From Murdochiella sp. Marseille-P8839 (GTDB lineage Bacteria; Bacillota; Clostridia; Tissierellales; Peptoniphilaceae): DNA of 64,000 nt. The number at the start of each line of letters is the position of its first letter. Position 1 is the stretch's first letter. Made by a program: the position numbers and the translations under genes. This document shows positions 30,035 through 39,264 of the stretch, piece after piece. Below the pieces are notes generated by a model. That model had not been told where the DNA came from. It searched no databases and saw nothing but the letters and a program-made list of their open reading frames with translations. The DNA lies in the NCBI GenBank assembly GCA_019753405.1, contig JAIKLF010000001.1, positions 438,789 to 502,788 of the forward strand, given 5' to 3'.

Positions 30035-32240
30035 TCATGCCGGATTTTGCTTCGGTGTGCGCGAAATAGATCGTAAGGCAAGCGAAGCGCTTGCTCGCGC
30101 GAACGGCAGAAGCGTATATTCATACGGTCCGCTGGTACACAATGCGCAATACGTCGCTCGACGTGAAGAAGAAGGGATTCACGTTCTGCAATCTCTTAGC
30201 GAGGCAAAACAGCTTGATGAACAGTCCATCCTGCTTTTGCGTGCGCATGGCGTGACCGTAGAAGAGCGTAAACAGCTTGAGGCGACGGGGGCGGAGATTG
30301 TTGACGGAACTTGCCCCGTCCTGTTAAACATCTATCGTCTGTTGCAGAAAAAACAGGAGGAAGGCTATCGCTGCGTGATTGTCGGTGATCCGAAACATCC
30401 TGAGGTGGTTGCCATGCGAAGCAGGCTTGATGAGGACGCGCTGATTCTGTCGTCAACACAAGATGCGGCATCCGTGCGGTCAAAAAAGCCGTTATTTGTG
30501 GTTTCACAAACCACAAACCGCGAGGATTATTTTGAGGATGTGATCGCGGCCATACCGAAAGAGGTAAAGGTAACGGTACAAAAAACGATCTGTCGCGCAA
30601 CAGAGGAGCGCCAAAAAGCGTGTGCAAAACTGGCGCGAGAGGTGGATCTTATGATTGTCATCGGCGGAAAACACTCTTCCAACACTGATAAATTGCGTCA
30701 GGTGGCCGAAAAAGAGACGAAAAACGTCCAACGAATAGAAGTTTTCAACGATTTCGCTTTACAAAACCACCCGATATTGAATAGAATAGGCATAACCGCC
30801 GGTGCGAGCACACCGGACTGGATTATTGAGGAGGTCGTCAGAGGGATGGAGAATTTTACGAAAGAAGATTTCATGGAACAAATCGAAGACAGTATGGTGA
30901 AGATTTATCCTCGCGATATTGTCAAAGGCACCGTCATCAGTGTGAAAGACGATGAAGTCTATGTCGATATTCGTTATCGCGCAGATGGAATCATCAAGAC
31001 CGACGAAATGACGGATGAAGAGCGTGGCAACACGCACGAGCACTTCCATGAAGGGGAAGAGATCGATGTCTATGTGATTAAGCTGGATGACGGCGAAGGG
31101 AACGTTATGCTGTCTACGCGTCGTGTAGAGGGTCTCAAGAACTGGACGAAATTAATGGAGAAGTACGAAGCCGGTGAGACCGTGGAAGCTTTGATCACCG
31201 GAGACAACAACGGCGGTTTGGTTGCCAACGTTATGGGCATCAACGGATTCATTCCCGCTTCCCAGATTGCCACGTACTTTGTAAAAAATTTCAAACAATA
31301 CATCGGTCAGACACTGGAATGCAAGTTCCTGTCGGTTGATGAACGTAAACGCCGTGTGGTTCTTTCCGCGCGTGCCGTTTTAGAGGAACAATTGGACAGC
31401 GTTTGGGAAAAAATCGTTGTGGGCGAGACCATCAAGGGAAAAGTCGTTCGCATGACCGATTTTGGCGCATTTGTCGATTTGGGCGGCGTGGACGGATTGA
31501 TTCATGTCTCCGATATTTCCTGGCAGCGCATCGAGAAACCCTCCGATGTTCTGGAGATCGGTCAGGAAGTTGAGCCGATTGTCTTGAAAGCCAATCGCGA
31601 TCGCAATCGTATTTCGCTCGGCTTAAAACAGCTTATGCCCAAACCGTTTGAGATTTTCAAGCAGAATCATAAACCGGGTGATGTGCTTAAGGGCACGGTT
31701 GTCAACCTGCTTGATTTCGGCGCGTTTGTACGTCTGGACGACGGCGTGGAGGGACTCATCCACGTTTCACAGATTGCCCATCATCATGTGGAAAAACCTT
31801 CTGACGAATACAATATTGGCCAAGAGCTCGAAGTGAAGATTCTGGAAATCGATGAAGAACGTCAGCGCATCGCTCTTTCGACTCGCGCGCTTGAAGAGCC
31901 GACGGTAGAAGCGAAACAGGACGGTGAAGGCGAAGAAAAGAAAGCTGAACCGCGTCACATTGATGCGTCCAAGTTTGAGCGTCGTGAAGCCGCACCGAAG
32001 GCAAAACAGCCGAAACAGCCGCGTGAGCGCCGTAAACCGCAGGCTACGCTTGATTTCGATCAAAGTGATGATATCGGAACCAACTTGGGCGATCTGATTG
32101 CCGCACAGATGAATTTGGTCGACGAATCGCCGATTGCCGAAGAGGAAGAACCGAAAGAAAAAGCGCCGGAAACGGCACAAGTCGGTGATTTACTCCATGA
32201 ATCGGTGGAAGAAAAGCCGGAAGAGCAACCGGAAGAATAA
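30015..32240 (+). CDS. ispH: Fusion of IspH (HMBPP reductase) and ribosomal protein S1
   Basis: One 741-residue chain. Residues 1 to about 285 are IspH, the last enzyme of the MEP pathway, with the three cluster cysteines C12 (GFCFGV), C100 (DGTCPV) and C193 (TICRAT) and substrate-binding His42 and His78. After a short linker come four S1 RNA-binding repeats at about 300-371, 386-453, 470-540 and 556-627, with the last two most like canonical S1 (DFGAFVDLGGVDGLIHVSD). A charged tail fills 628-741. IspH-S1 fusions are known in clostridia and relatives. No stop or ribosome site separates the halves, so the fusion is real, and a strong terminator follows. Confidence 0.95.
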   Translation: MKIQVADHAGFCFGVREIDRKASEALARANGRSVYSYGPLVHNAQYVARREEEGIHVLQSLSEAKQLDEQSILLLRAHGVTVEERKQLEATGAEIVDGTCPVLLNIYRLLQKKQEEGYRCVIVGDPKHPEVVAMRSRLDEDALILSSTQDAASVRSKKPLFVVSQTTNREDYFEDVIAAIPKEVKVTVQKTICRATEERQKACAKLAREVDLMIVIGGKHSSNTDKLRQVAEKETKNVQRIEVFNDFALQNHPILNRIGITAGASTPDWIIEEVVRGMENFTKEDFMEQIEDSMVKIYPRDIVKGTVISVKDDEVYVDIRYRADGIIKTDEMTDEERGNTHEHFHEGEEIDVYVIKLDDGEGNVMLSTRRVEGLKNWTKLMEKYEAGETVEALITGDNNGGLVANVMGINGFIPASQIATYFVKNFKQYIGQTLECKFLSVDERKRRVVLSARAVLEEQLDSVWEKIVVGETIKGKVVRMTDFGAFVDLGGVDGLIHVSDISWQRIEKPSDVLEIGQEVEPIVLKANRDRNRISLGLKQLMPKPFEIFKQNHKPGDVLKGTVVNLLDFGAFVRLDDGVEGLIHVSQIAHHHVEKPSDEYNIGQELEVKILEIDEERQRIALSTRALEEPTVEAKQDGEGEEKKAEPRHIDASKFERREAAPKAKQPKQPRERRKPQATLDFDQSDDIGTNLGDLIAAQMNLVDESPIAEEEEPKEKAPETAQVGDLLHESVEEKPEEQPEE

Positions 32241-32257
32241 GTTTTCGATTCCATTTC

Positions 32258-32291
32258 AAAAAGAGGCCTTTCGCGGAAAGGCCTCTTTTTT
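32258..32291 (+). terminator. Rho-independent terminator after ispH-rpsA
   Basis: Near-ideal hairpin: AAAAAGAGGCCTTTC (32258-32272) pairs with GAAAGGCCTCTTTTT (32276-32290) around a 3-base loop, ending in a T-run. It closes the long efp-to-S1 operon. Confidence 0.95.
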
Positions 32292-32303
32292 ATGCGCACT
32301 CTT

Positions 32304-32312
32304 TGATACAAT
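32304..32312 (+). promoter_or_regulatory. Extended -10 promoter element before miaB
   Basis: TG, one base, TACAAT (32307-32312). It lies just after the S1 terminator and 23 bases before the miaB start, so it is probably the start of the miaB-mutSL-miaA transcript. The -35 region is the terminator's T-rich arm and is weak. Confidence 0.55.
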
Positions 32313-32335
32313 AGCAGAGAACGCAGAGGAGAAGT

Positions 32336-33637
32336 ATGAAGTATAAAATTATTACACACGGCTGCCAAATGAATGAACATGACTCCGAGCGCATGGCTTA
32401 TCTTTTAGAGGGCATGGGCTATCAGGCGACGGACGATACAAACGAGGCGGATTTCATTGCCATGAATACCTGTCTTGTGCGTGAAAACGCCGAACAGAAA
32501 GTTTTCGGCCAAATTGGTGCCCTGAAAAAGTGGAAAGCCGATCGACCGGGAAGAATGTTGGCCTTATGCGGTTGCATGATGCAAACAGGCGGCGCAAAGG
32601 ATGTAATTTTAAAATCCTATCCGCAGGTGGATCTGATCTTCGGAACGCACAATATCGGTCGTTTGCCTCAGCTGATCGACCAGGTGCGAGAAACGGGAGA
32701 GCGAATTGTCGATATTTCTTCCGATGAAGAAGATCGGGATGCGCTTTATGTGCGTAACGATTCCGCTTTTGCCTATGTCAACATCATGACGGGATGCAAT
32801 AACTTTTGTTCTTATTGCATCGTTCCTTACGCGCGCGGACGAGAAAAAAGCCGTCCTGCTGAGGAAGTGCTTAACGAAGTACGTGCCCTGGCCGCAAGAG
32901 GATACCGAGAAATTATGCTGTTGGGGCAAAATGTCAATTCCTATGCAGATCGCGTGATGGATTTTCCCGCTTTGTTGGGAGAAGTGGCCGAGGTTCCGGG
33001 AATTTTGCGCGTTCGCTTTATGTCCTCGCATCCGAAGGATCTTTCAGATCGTTTGATCGCCGTCATGGCGCAGCATCCGACCATTGAACGCCATTTTCAT
33101 CTTCCTTTGCAATCCGGCTCTAACAAGGTTCTTAAGGAGATGAACCGTCATTATACGCGTGAGCATTATATGGATCTGGTTACGCGTTTGCGTGAAGCCA
33201 TGCCGGACATTGCCTTGTCGACGGACATTATTGTCGGCTTTCCGGGAGAGACGGAAGAAGATCATAAGCAGACCCTTGCGCTTTGTCGAGAAGTAGAGTT
33301 TACGACCGCATTTACTTTCCTTTATTCCCCTCGTCCGGGAACCCGGGCTTTTGAACGAAAGGATTACGTGGATGAAGAAACGAAGAGCCGACGATTTCGG
33401 GAGTTGTTGGATGTTCTTTATCCCATATTTCTGCGCAAGAACCGTGAAGCGATCGGAGATACCGTTCAGGTATTGGTGGAAAGCGTCAGCAAGACGGATG
33501 CAACACGCCTTTCCGGGCGCGATGCACAGGGAAGGTTGATCCATTTTCAAGGCGACCGTTCCCTAATTGGAAAAATGATTGCGATTCGTATTCAGGAAGC
33601 AAATTCGTTTGCTCTTTTCGGAGAGCAGGTGGAATAA
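32336..33637 (+). CDS. miaB: tRNA-2-methylthio-N6-dimethylallyladenosine synthase MiaB
   Basis: MiaB adds the methylthio group to i6A37 of tRNA after MiaA has prenylated it. The 433-residue protein has the N-terminal UPF0004 domain with its three cysteines (GCQMNEHDSE, CLVRENAE, CGCMMQ), the radical-SAM CNNFCSYC motif within GCNNFCSYCIVPYARGRE, and a C-terminal TRAM domain. GAGGAG precedes the ATG. MiaA is encoded in the same gene group at 38269. Confidence 0.97.
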   Translation: MKYKIITHGCQMNEHDSERMAYLLEGMGYQATDDTNEADFIAMNTCLVRENAEQKVFGQIGALKKWKADRPGRMLALCGCMMQTGGAKDVILKSYPQVDLIFGTHNIGRLPQLIDQVRETGERIVDISSDEEDRDALYVRNDSAFAYVNIMTGCNNFCSYCIVPYARGREKSRPAEEVLNEVRALAARGYREIMLLGQNVNSYADRVMDFPALLGEVAEVPGILRVRFMSSHPKDLSDRLIAVMAQHPTIERHFHLPLQSGSNKVLKEMNRHYTREHYMDLVTRLREAMPDIALSTDIIVGFPGETEEDHKQTLALCREVEFTTAFTFLYSPRPGTRAFERKDYVDEETKSRRFRELLDVLYPIFLRKNREAIGDTVQVLVESVSKTDATRLSGRDAQGRLIHFQGDRSLIGKMIAIRIQEANSFALFGEQVE

Positions 33638-33695
33638 GATATCGAACGCGAACGATGCGGTGTGAAAAAATTCCGCCGGGTAGAAGCGAGGAACC

Positions 33696-36374
33696 ATGGT
33701 TTGGGAGTACATTGATCGGTCAAAACTTTCACCGATGATGCAACATTATGTGCAAATCAAAGAACAGCATCCGGATTGTCTCATTCTGTATCGCTTAGGC
33801 GATTTTTATGAGCTATTTTTTGATGATGCGCTGGTCGCTTCACGCGTACTTGAACTTACCCTCACCGGTCGAGATTGTGGTCTTGATGAGCGTTGTCCCA
33901 TGGCCGGGGTTCCCCATCATGTGGTGGACAGCTACACAGCAAAACTCGTTCATGCCGGTTATAAAGTTTGTCTGGTCGAACAGATGGAAGATCCCAAAAA
34001 AGCAGTGGGACTTGTTAAACGCGGCATTACGCGCATTGTGACGCCAGGTACGGTAACCGATGCGGAAAATCTTGATCGTTCCGAACATAATTACCTTCTG
34101 CTCGTCTATGCCTATCGTCAAACGCTGGGCTTATGTTACGTCGATCTTTCTACCGGACGGTTGGAAGCGACAGAGATCGCTCCCGTAAAGCGCTGGGGAA
34201 TGACCGTTCTGGACTGGGTGGAATCGCTTCAGCCTTCGGAAGTGATACTTTTGGATGACGAAGAGAATTACGAGACGAATGATGCCGTTCAGAATTTTTT
34301 ATCCGGTCGAAAATTGTTCCTTTCGCGTAAACAGCGCGGGACGATTCATATTCGCGATTTACATCAAGGGCTGAGCGAACGACTTCCCGGTGGTGTACCA
34401 TTGGTGTTTCGTCGCCATTTGGTGGCGCAGATTGCTCTCTATAGTCTTTTAGAAACGGTATATGCCTATCAGGATAGCCCCTTGGAGCATCTTTCCAGTG
34501 TGAACTGGGTGATGCCCCATCGCTATCTTCGGTTGAATGCCGCTACGCGTGAGAATCTGGAACTGACGCGTAATTTGGAAGATGCCACAAGACGCCATAC
34601 GCTTCTTTCGGTTTTAGATCGCACAAAAACCGCAATGGGGTCACGAAAATTAGCGGATTGGCTTGCATTTCCTCTTCTCGATCCACAGACCATTCAGGCA
34701 CGTCTAGACGTTGTTGAATGCTTTGTTCACGATCTTTCTTCGCGTTTACTGCTTCGTGAGGCTTTGGATAATGTTTACGATTTGGAACGCCTGCTCAGCA
34801 AACTGAGCTTTCGTCGTGGCAATGCTCGCGATTTGCTACGTTTTGCCCAATCGCTTTCGACACTTCCGCAGGTGATTTCCACCCTTTCCTCCCTGCAGGA
34901 ACCGTGTGTAGCGCTTTTGCTGGAGGGATTGGATCCGCTGACTGCGCTTCGTGAGCATATTCTTTCCGCCATCGTGGATGAACCGCCCATTGCCGTTAAC
35001 GAAGGAGGCATGATTCGCGACGGATACAGTAAAGAACTTGATGATCTGAAATGCGGGGGAGACGAAGCGCGTTCAGCGCTTGTCGCCTATGAAGAGCAGG
35101 AAAGACAGCGCAGTGGGATTCGTAATCTGCGCATCATTTTCCGGAAGAATCAAGGTTATTTTATAGAAGTTACCCGCTCGAATCTGGATAAAATTCCCGA
35201 CGATTATCAGCGCCGCCAAACGTTGAAAAATGCCGAACGCTACAGTACACCGTACCTCGAAATGCAGGCGAACCGTATTATTGGCTCCTCTGCACAGGTG
35301 GAGGCGATGGAATTTGCTTTATTCGAGGCTCTTCGCGAGGAAGTGGCGACTGAAGCGGTGCGTATTCAACGTGTGGCGGATACGCTTGCCGATTTGGATG
35401 CCTTGCTTTCACTCGCTCAGGTGGCGGATGATCACGACTATGTCCGGCCTGAGTTTGTTTCAGAGGTGGACCCGATACAGATTGTGGAAGGACGCCATCC
35501 GGTGGTTTCCGCACAATCGAATGTCGACTTTATTCCCAATGATCTTGACATCGGTGAAGACAATAATCGCATACAGGTCATTACCGGTCCGAACATGGCC
35601 GGAAAGTCTACGTACATTCGACAAAATGCTCTATTAATTGTCTTGGCGCAAATGGGATCTTTTGTACCGGCGAAATCCTGTCGCTTGCCCATTGTCGATC
35701 AGATTTTTACACGCATCGGTGCCAGAGACCACCTTGCGAAGGGGGAATCCACCTTTATGGTGGAAATGAAAGAAATGGCGGATATTCTTCATGAAGCGAC
35801 GGAGAACAGTTTTTTGGTGCTGGATGAAGTTGGCCGAGGAACAAGTACCAATGACGGTCTTTCCATCGCCTGTGCTATTTTGGAATATTTATCGCACACG
35901 CTTCCGGCAAAGACGCTTTTTGCCACACATTACCACGAACTGACGGAATTGGCCGAGGTTTTGCCCAATTTATCCAATCGTCGTGTGCAGATTGAAGAAG
36001 AAGCGGGAGAGTTGGTATTTCTTCATCGTGTGGAAGAGGGAGCGGCAGATCGAAGCTACGGCATTGAAGTTGCTCGGCTTTCGGGCATGCCGGAAACGAT
36101 TCTTACCCGTGCGAACGCGCTTCTACTTCATTTGGATCAACAAAAAATTGAGTCAACGCCACAGGAAGGGGTGGTCCTTCGTTCTTCGTTGTCCTTTGTC
36201 GGGAAAGACGCGGTCTTGCCTAGCACCGGAGAAGAGAAGAACGCGATGAAACAGGAGAATCCTGTGATGAAAAAACTGAGAACTCTGGATATCAATACGC
36301 TTTCTCCACTGGAAGCATTTATGGAACTGGATGCTTTAATTCGAGAAGCGAAACAGGAAGGGGATAACGCATGA
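33696..36374 (+). CDS. mutS: DNA mismatch repair protein MutS
   Basis: MutS recognises mismatches and recruits MutL. The 892-residue protein has the N-terminal mismatch-binding FYE motif (GDFYELF), the clamp and lever domains, Walker A (GPNMAGKST, about residue 630), the VLDEVGRGTSTNDG signature and FATHYHELTEL, and a C-terminal dimerisation part. The length is standard for MutS1. It overlaps the next gene by four bases; miaB lies 58 bases upstream. Confidence 0.97.
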   Translation: MVWEYIDRSKLSPMMQHYVQIKEQHPDCLILYRLGDFYELFFDDALVASRVLELTLTGRDCGLDERCPMAGVPHHVVDSYTAKLVHAGYKVCLVEQMEDPKKAVGLVKRGITRIVTPGTVTDAENLDRSEHNYLLLVYAYRQTLGLCYVDLSTGRLEATEIAPVKRWGMTVLDWVESLQPSEVILLDDEENYETNDAVQNFLSGRKLFLSRKQRGTIHIRDLHQGLSERLPGGVPLVFRRHLVAQIALYSLLETVYAYQDSPLEHLSSVNWVMPHRYLRLNAATRENLELTRNLEDATRRHTLLSVLDRTKTAMGSRKLADWLAFPLLDPQTIQARLDVVECFVHDLSSRLLLREALDNVYDLERLLSKLSFRRGNARDLLRFAQSLSTLPQVISTLSSLQEPCVALLLEGLDPLTALREHILSAIVDEPPIAVNEGGMIRDGYSKELDDLKCGGDEARSALVAYEEQERQRSGIRNLRIIFRKNQGYFIEVTRSNLDKIPDDYQRRQTLKNAERYSTPYLEMQANRIIGSSAQVEAMEFALFEALREEVATEAVRIQRVADTLADLDALLSLAQVADDHDYVRPEFVSEVDPIQIVEGRHPVVSAQSNVDFIPNDLDIGEDNNRIQVITGPNMAGKSTYIRQNALLIVLAQMGSFVPAKSCRLPIVDQIFTRIGARDHLAKGESTFMVEMKEMADILHEATENSFLVLDEVGRGTSTNDGLSIACAILEYLSHTLPAKTLFATHYHELTELAEVLPNLSNRRVQIEEEAGELVFLHRVEEGAADRSYGIEVARLSGMPETILTRANALLLHLDQQKIESTPQEGVVLRSSLSFVGKDAVLPSTGEEKNAMKQENPVMKKLRTLDINTLSPLEAFMELDALIREAKQEGDNA

Positions 36375-38290
36375 TTCGCCAATTGGACGAAGAAACCATT
36401 AAGCGTATTGCTGCAGGCGAAGTCATTGAACGCCCTGTATCTGTGGTAAAAGAACTGGTTGAAAATGCCGTCGATGCCGGGGCGGATGAGATTCAGGTGC
36501 AAATTCGTGACGGAGGAAAATCACTCATTTCCGTTACGGATAACGGATCTGGAATTGCAAAGGAGGAGATCGAAACCGCTTTTTTACCGCATGCAACATC
36601 AAAAATTTCCTCCTTTACCGACCTCTACCGTCTGCATTCGCTGGGCTTTCGCGGGGAGGCGTTGGCCTCCATCGTAGCGGTTTCGGATGTAGAAGCACAG
36701 TCGAAAACGGCGGAGGAAACGACAGGAATCGCTCTTCGCTATTCGGAGGGAAAACTTGTTGAACGCAAAACCGTCGCCATGGGTACGGGAACACGCATTG
36801 TTGTATCCAATCTTTTTTCGCACATTCCTGTTCGTCGCACATTTCTGAAAAGCGACGTGGCGGAAAGTAACGCTATCTCGCGTTTTCTTTATACGATGGC
36901 GATCGGTCATCCAGAGATTGCCTTTCGCTTTTATCGCGATGAAAAACGTGTTTTACAGACAGGAAAACAGCAGACGCTGGAGGAAACACTGCTCGTCCTC
37001 TATGGACGAAGCTATCAGGATGCCATTGTTCCTGTTCAAGGGCAAGGAAGGTATCGTCTTTCCGGTGTGATCGGCAATAATACCTATTATCGTGCGAATC
37101 GACAAATGCAGTTTTTGTTTGTGAACGGACGCGCCATCATGGCGGATGTGATTCGCGAAAGCGTGGAATCCTGCTATCGCTCGCTCATTCCCAACGGACG
37201 CTATCCGGCCTTTCAACTTTTTCTGGAGACGGATCCGGAAAATATCGATGTGAACATACACCCCAACAAGATGACCATTCAGTTCACGGAGGCGGATAAG
37301 CTGCAGGAAATGATTCGTCAATCCGTTCAGGAAGCGCTTTATCGTAAGCCGACTATCCCTGGTGAGGAAGAAAAGGATCTCTTCGCGACGCCGGAAGAGA
37401 GTTATCGACGTATTATTGAACAGTATGCTTGGCCGACGAAACAGAGCGATTCAGCGCAAGTACGTCCGAAGAAGGAACCGCTTTCGCCGCAACAAGAGGA
37501 ACGGATTGAGAAAATCCATATTGATCGCACGGTAGACGAGAACACATATTCACCAAACACAACCCAGGAATTTACGCTATCTTCGGACGAGTCAGGACTT
37601 TTCGTGCAGGAGGAAGTAAATTCCCCAATCTCCTCCGAGGAGGAAGATCGGCGTGAGCAGTCAAGCTTCTTTTCTTCTTCCGAAGAGGAAGAATATGGAC
37701 CGCTTCCCACCTTTTCCGGCCTGCACTATCTCGGCAGCCTCTTTCGGGTTTATCTGCTTTTTGAAGAGCGGGGAAGAGACGCTCTACTCATTATGGATCA
37801 ACACGCGGCACATGAACGGGTGAATTATGAGCGATTCCTCAAACAGGCGACTGCCGGCACTATCGTTCAACAACGTCTTTTAAAGCCAGTTATCCTTTCC
37901 CTAACCGATGAACAGGAAGCGGCCTATTCTTCGCGTCACGAGGCACTTATCGGACTTGGCTTTGATGTGGCGTCGTTCGGAGAGGGGAGAGTTGTGCTTC
38001 GCGCCGTGCCGACACTATTTCGTTCGGCAAACGATGCACAGTTGCTTTTGGATTTGCTGGATATGCCGATAGATCATGCGGACGAATACGATCTTCTCCT
38101 CGATCAGATGGCCATGAAGGCCTGCAAGGCCTCCGTAAAGCAGGGCGATCGTCTCAGCGATGCCGAAGTTATTGCACTCTATGAGCAGCTTTGTGCCTGT
38201 CGCTATCCTTTAACCTGTCCGCACGGACGCCCCACCGTCATCCGACGGGAAAAGAAGGATTTTGAAAAATGGTTTATGCGGGTGAAATAG
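36371..38290 (+). CDS. mutL: DNA mismatch repair endonuclease MutL
   Basis: MutL links MutS to strand removal. The N-terminal GHKL ATPase has ELVENAVDAGAD, DNGSGI and ATSKISSFTDL, and the transducer domain ends near residue 325. A charged, Ser/Glu-rich linker (about 330-445) leads to the C-terminal domain with the endonuclease motif DQHAAHERVNYE and CPHGRPT. This indicates a nicking MutL, as in bacteria without MutH. At 639 residues it is normal. It is coupled to mutS (ATGA) and overlaps miaA by 22 bases. Confidence 0.97.
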   Translation: MIRQLDEETIKRIAAGEVIERPVSVVKELVENAVDAGADEIQVQIRDGGKSLISVTDNGSGIAKEEIETAFLPHATSKISSFTDLYRLHSLGFRGEALASIVAVSDVEAQSKTAEETTGIALRYSEGKLVERKTVAMGTGTRIVVSNLFSHIPVRRTFLKSDVAESNAISRFLYTMAIGHPEIAFRFYRDEKRVLQTGKQQTLEETLLVLYGRSYQDAIVPVQGQGRYRLSGVIGNNTYYRANRQMQFLFVNGRAIMADVIRESVESCYRSLIPNGRYPAFQLFLETDPENIDVNIHPNKMTIQFTEADKLQEMIRQSVQEALYRKPTIPGEEEKDLFATPEESYRRIIEQYAWPTKQSDSAQVRPKKEPLSPQQEERIEKIHIDRTVDENTYSPNTTQEFTLSSDESGLFVQEEVNSPISSEEEDRREQSSFFSSSEEEEYGPLPTFSGLHYLGSLFRVYLLFEERGRDALLIMDQHAAHERVNYERFLKQATAGTIVQQRLLKPVILSLTDEQEAAYSSRHEALIGLGFDVASFGEGRVVLRAVPTLFRSANDAQLLLDLLDMPIDHADEYDLLLDQMAMKACKASVKQGDRLSDAEVIALYEQLCACRYPLTCPHGRPTVIRREKKDFEKWFMRVK

Positions 38291-39228
38291 AGAATCCGGA
38301 AAAGGAAAAAAAGCGTATTTTTATCGTGGGGCCGACCGGCGTCGGCAAAAGTGCCTTAGCCATTCGTTTGGCAAAGGACTTTCACGGCGAAATTCTTTCC
38401 ATGGATTCCATGCAGATCTATCGCGGCATGGACATCGGAACAGCCAAGGCGACGCCGGAGGAACAGCGGATGGTGCCGCATCATCTCTTGGATCTGACGG
38501 ACCCGGGAACGCGCTATACGGTAGCCGATTACCAGCGCGATGCACGAAAAAGACAGGAAGATGTTCTTGCGCGGGGGAGACTTCCCTTTTTTGTCGGAGG
38601 AACCGGTCTTTACCTGAATGCGCTTCTGATGAATTATCAATTCAGCGGCCTGGACACGACTGCGGAATGGCGAAAGACATTGGAGGAGGAGTATCAAATC
38701 GATCAGGGTGCCCGGCTTTATCAGGAGCTTTATCAACGTGATAGAGAAACCGCAAGCCGCCTTTCTCCGCAAGATAAGCCCCGCATTCTTCGTGCTATTG
38801 AGATTCTGCGTCGAACTGGTCGGCCACCTTCCGCACTTCGACAGGATGAAGAAAACCGTTCGTGGAAGAGTCTGGTTCTTATGCTTTCTCTTCCTCGCGA
38901 GCAACTTTATAAGAAAATCAACGAGCGCGTTATACGGATGGTTGATGACGGTCTCGAGGAGGAAGTGCGCGGACTTTTGACTCGCGGTGTTTCGTCGGAT
39001 TCGCAGGCTATGCGTGCGATCGGCTATCGCGAATTTCTCTGGTATTTTCGAGGTTTGACTACAAAAGAAGAGACCATTCGCCTCATTCAGCGCGCTTCGC
39101 GCCAATATGCAAAGCGGCAATATACGTGGTATCGAAAAACAAACGATGCCGTTTGGATAGAGGAAGAAATAGCGGAAAATCGCTACGCACAGGCAAAAGA
39201 GGAGATTCAAGCCTTTCTTCGCGCGTGA
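38269..39228 (+). CDS. miaA: tRNA dimethylallyltransferase MiaA
   Basis: MiaA transfers a dimethylallyl group to A37 of tRNAs reading UNN codons, the substrate for MiaB. The P-loop is GPTGVGKSALA, followed by SMDSMQIYRGMDIGTAK, the VGGTGLYLNALL region and the KRQYTWYRK C-terminal motif, in 319 residues. The first 15 residues (MVYAGEIENPEKEKK) are not conserved, so a slightly later start is possible. The mutL-miaA order is standard. Confidence 0.95.
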   Translation: MVYAGEIENPEKEKKRIFIVGPTGVGKSALAIRLAKDFHGEILSMDSMQIYRGMDIGTAKATPEEQRMVPHHLLDLTDPGTRYTVADYQRDARKRQEDVLARGRLPFFVGGTGLYLNALLMNYQFSGLDTTAEWRKTLEEEYQIDQGARLYQELYQRDRETASRLSPQDKPRILRAIEILRRTGRPPSALRQDEENRSWKSLVLMLSLPREQLYKKINERVIRMVDDGLEEEVRGLLTRGVSSDSQAMRAIGYREFLWYFRGLTTKEETIRLIQRASRQYAKRQYTWYRKTNDAVWIEEEIAENRYAQAKEEIQAFLRA

Positions 39229-39264
39229 TCTCCGCCGACGATGAATAAACAAAAAAGGAAAACC

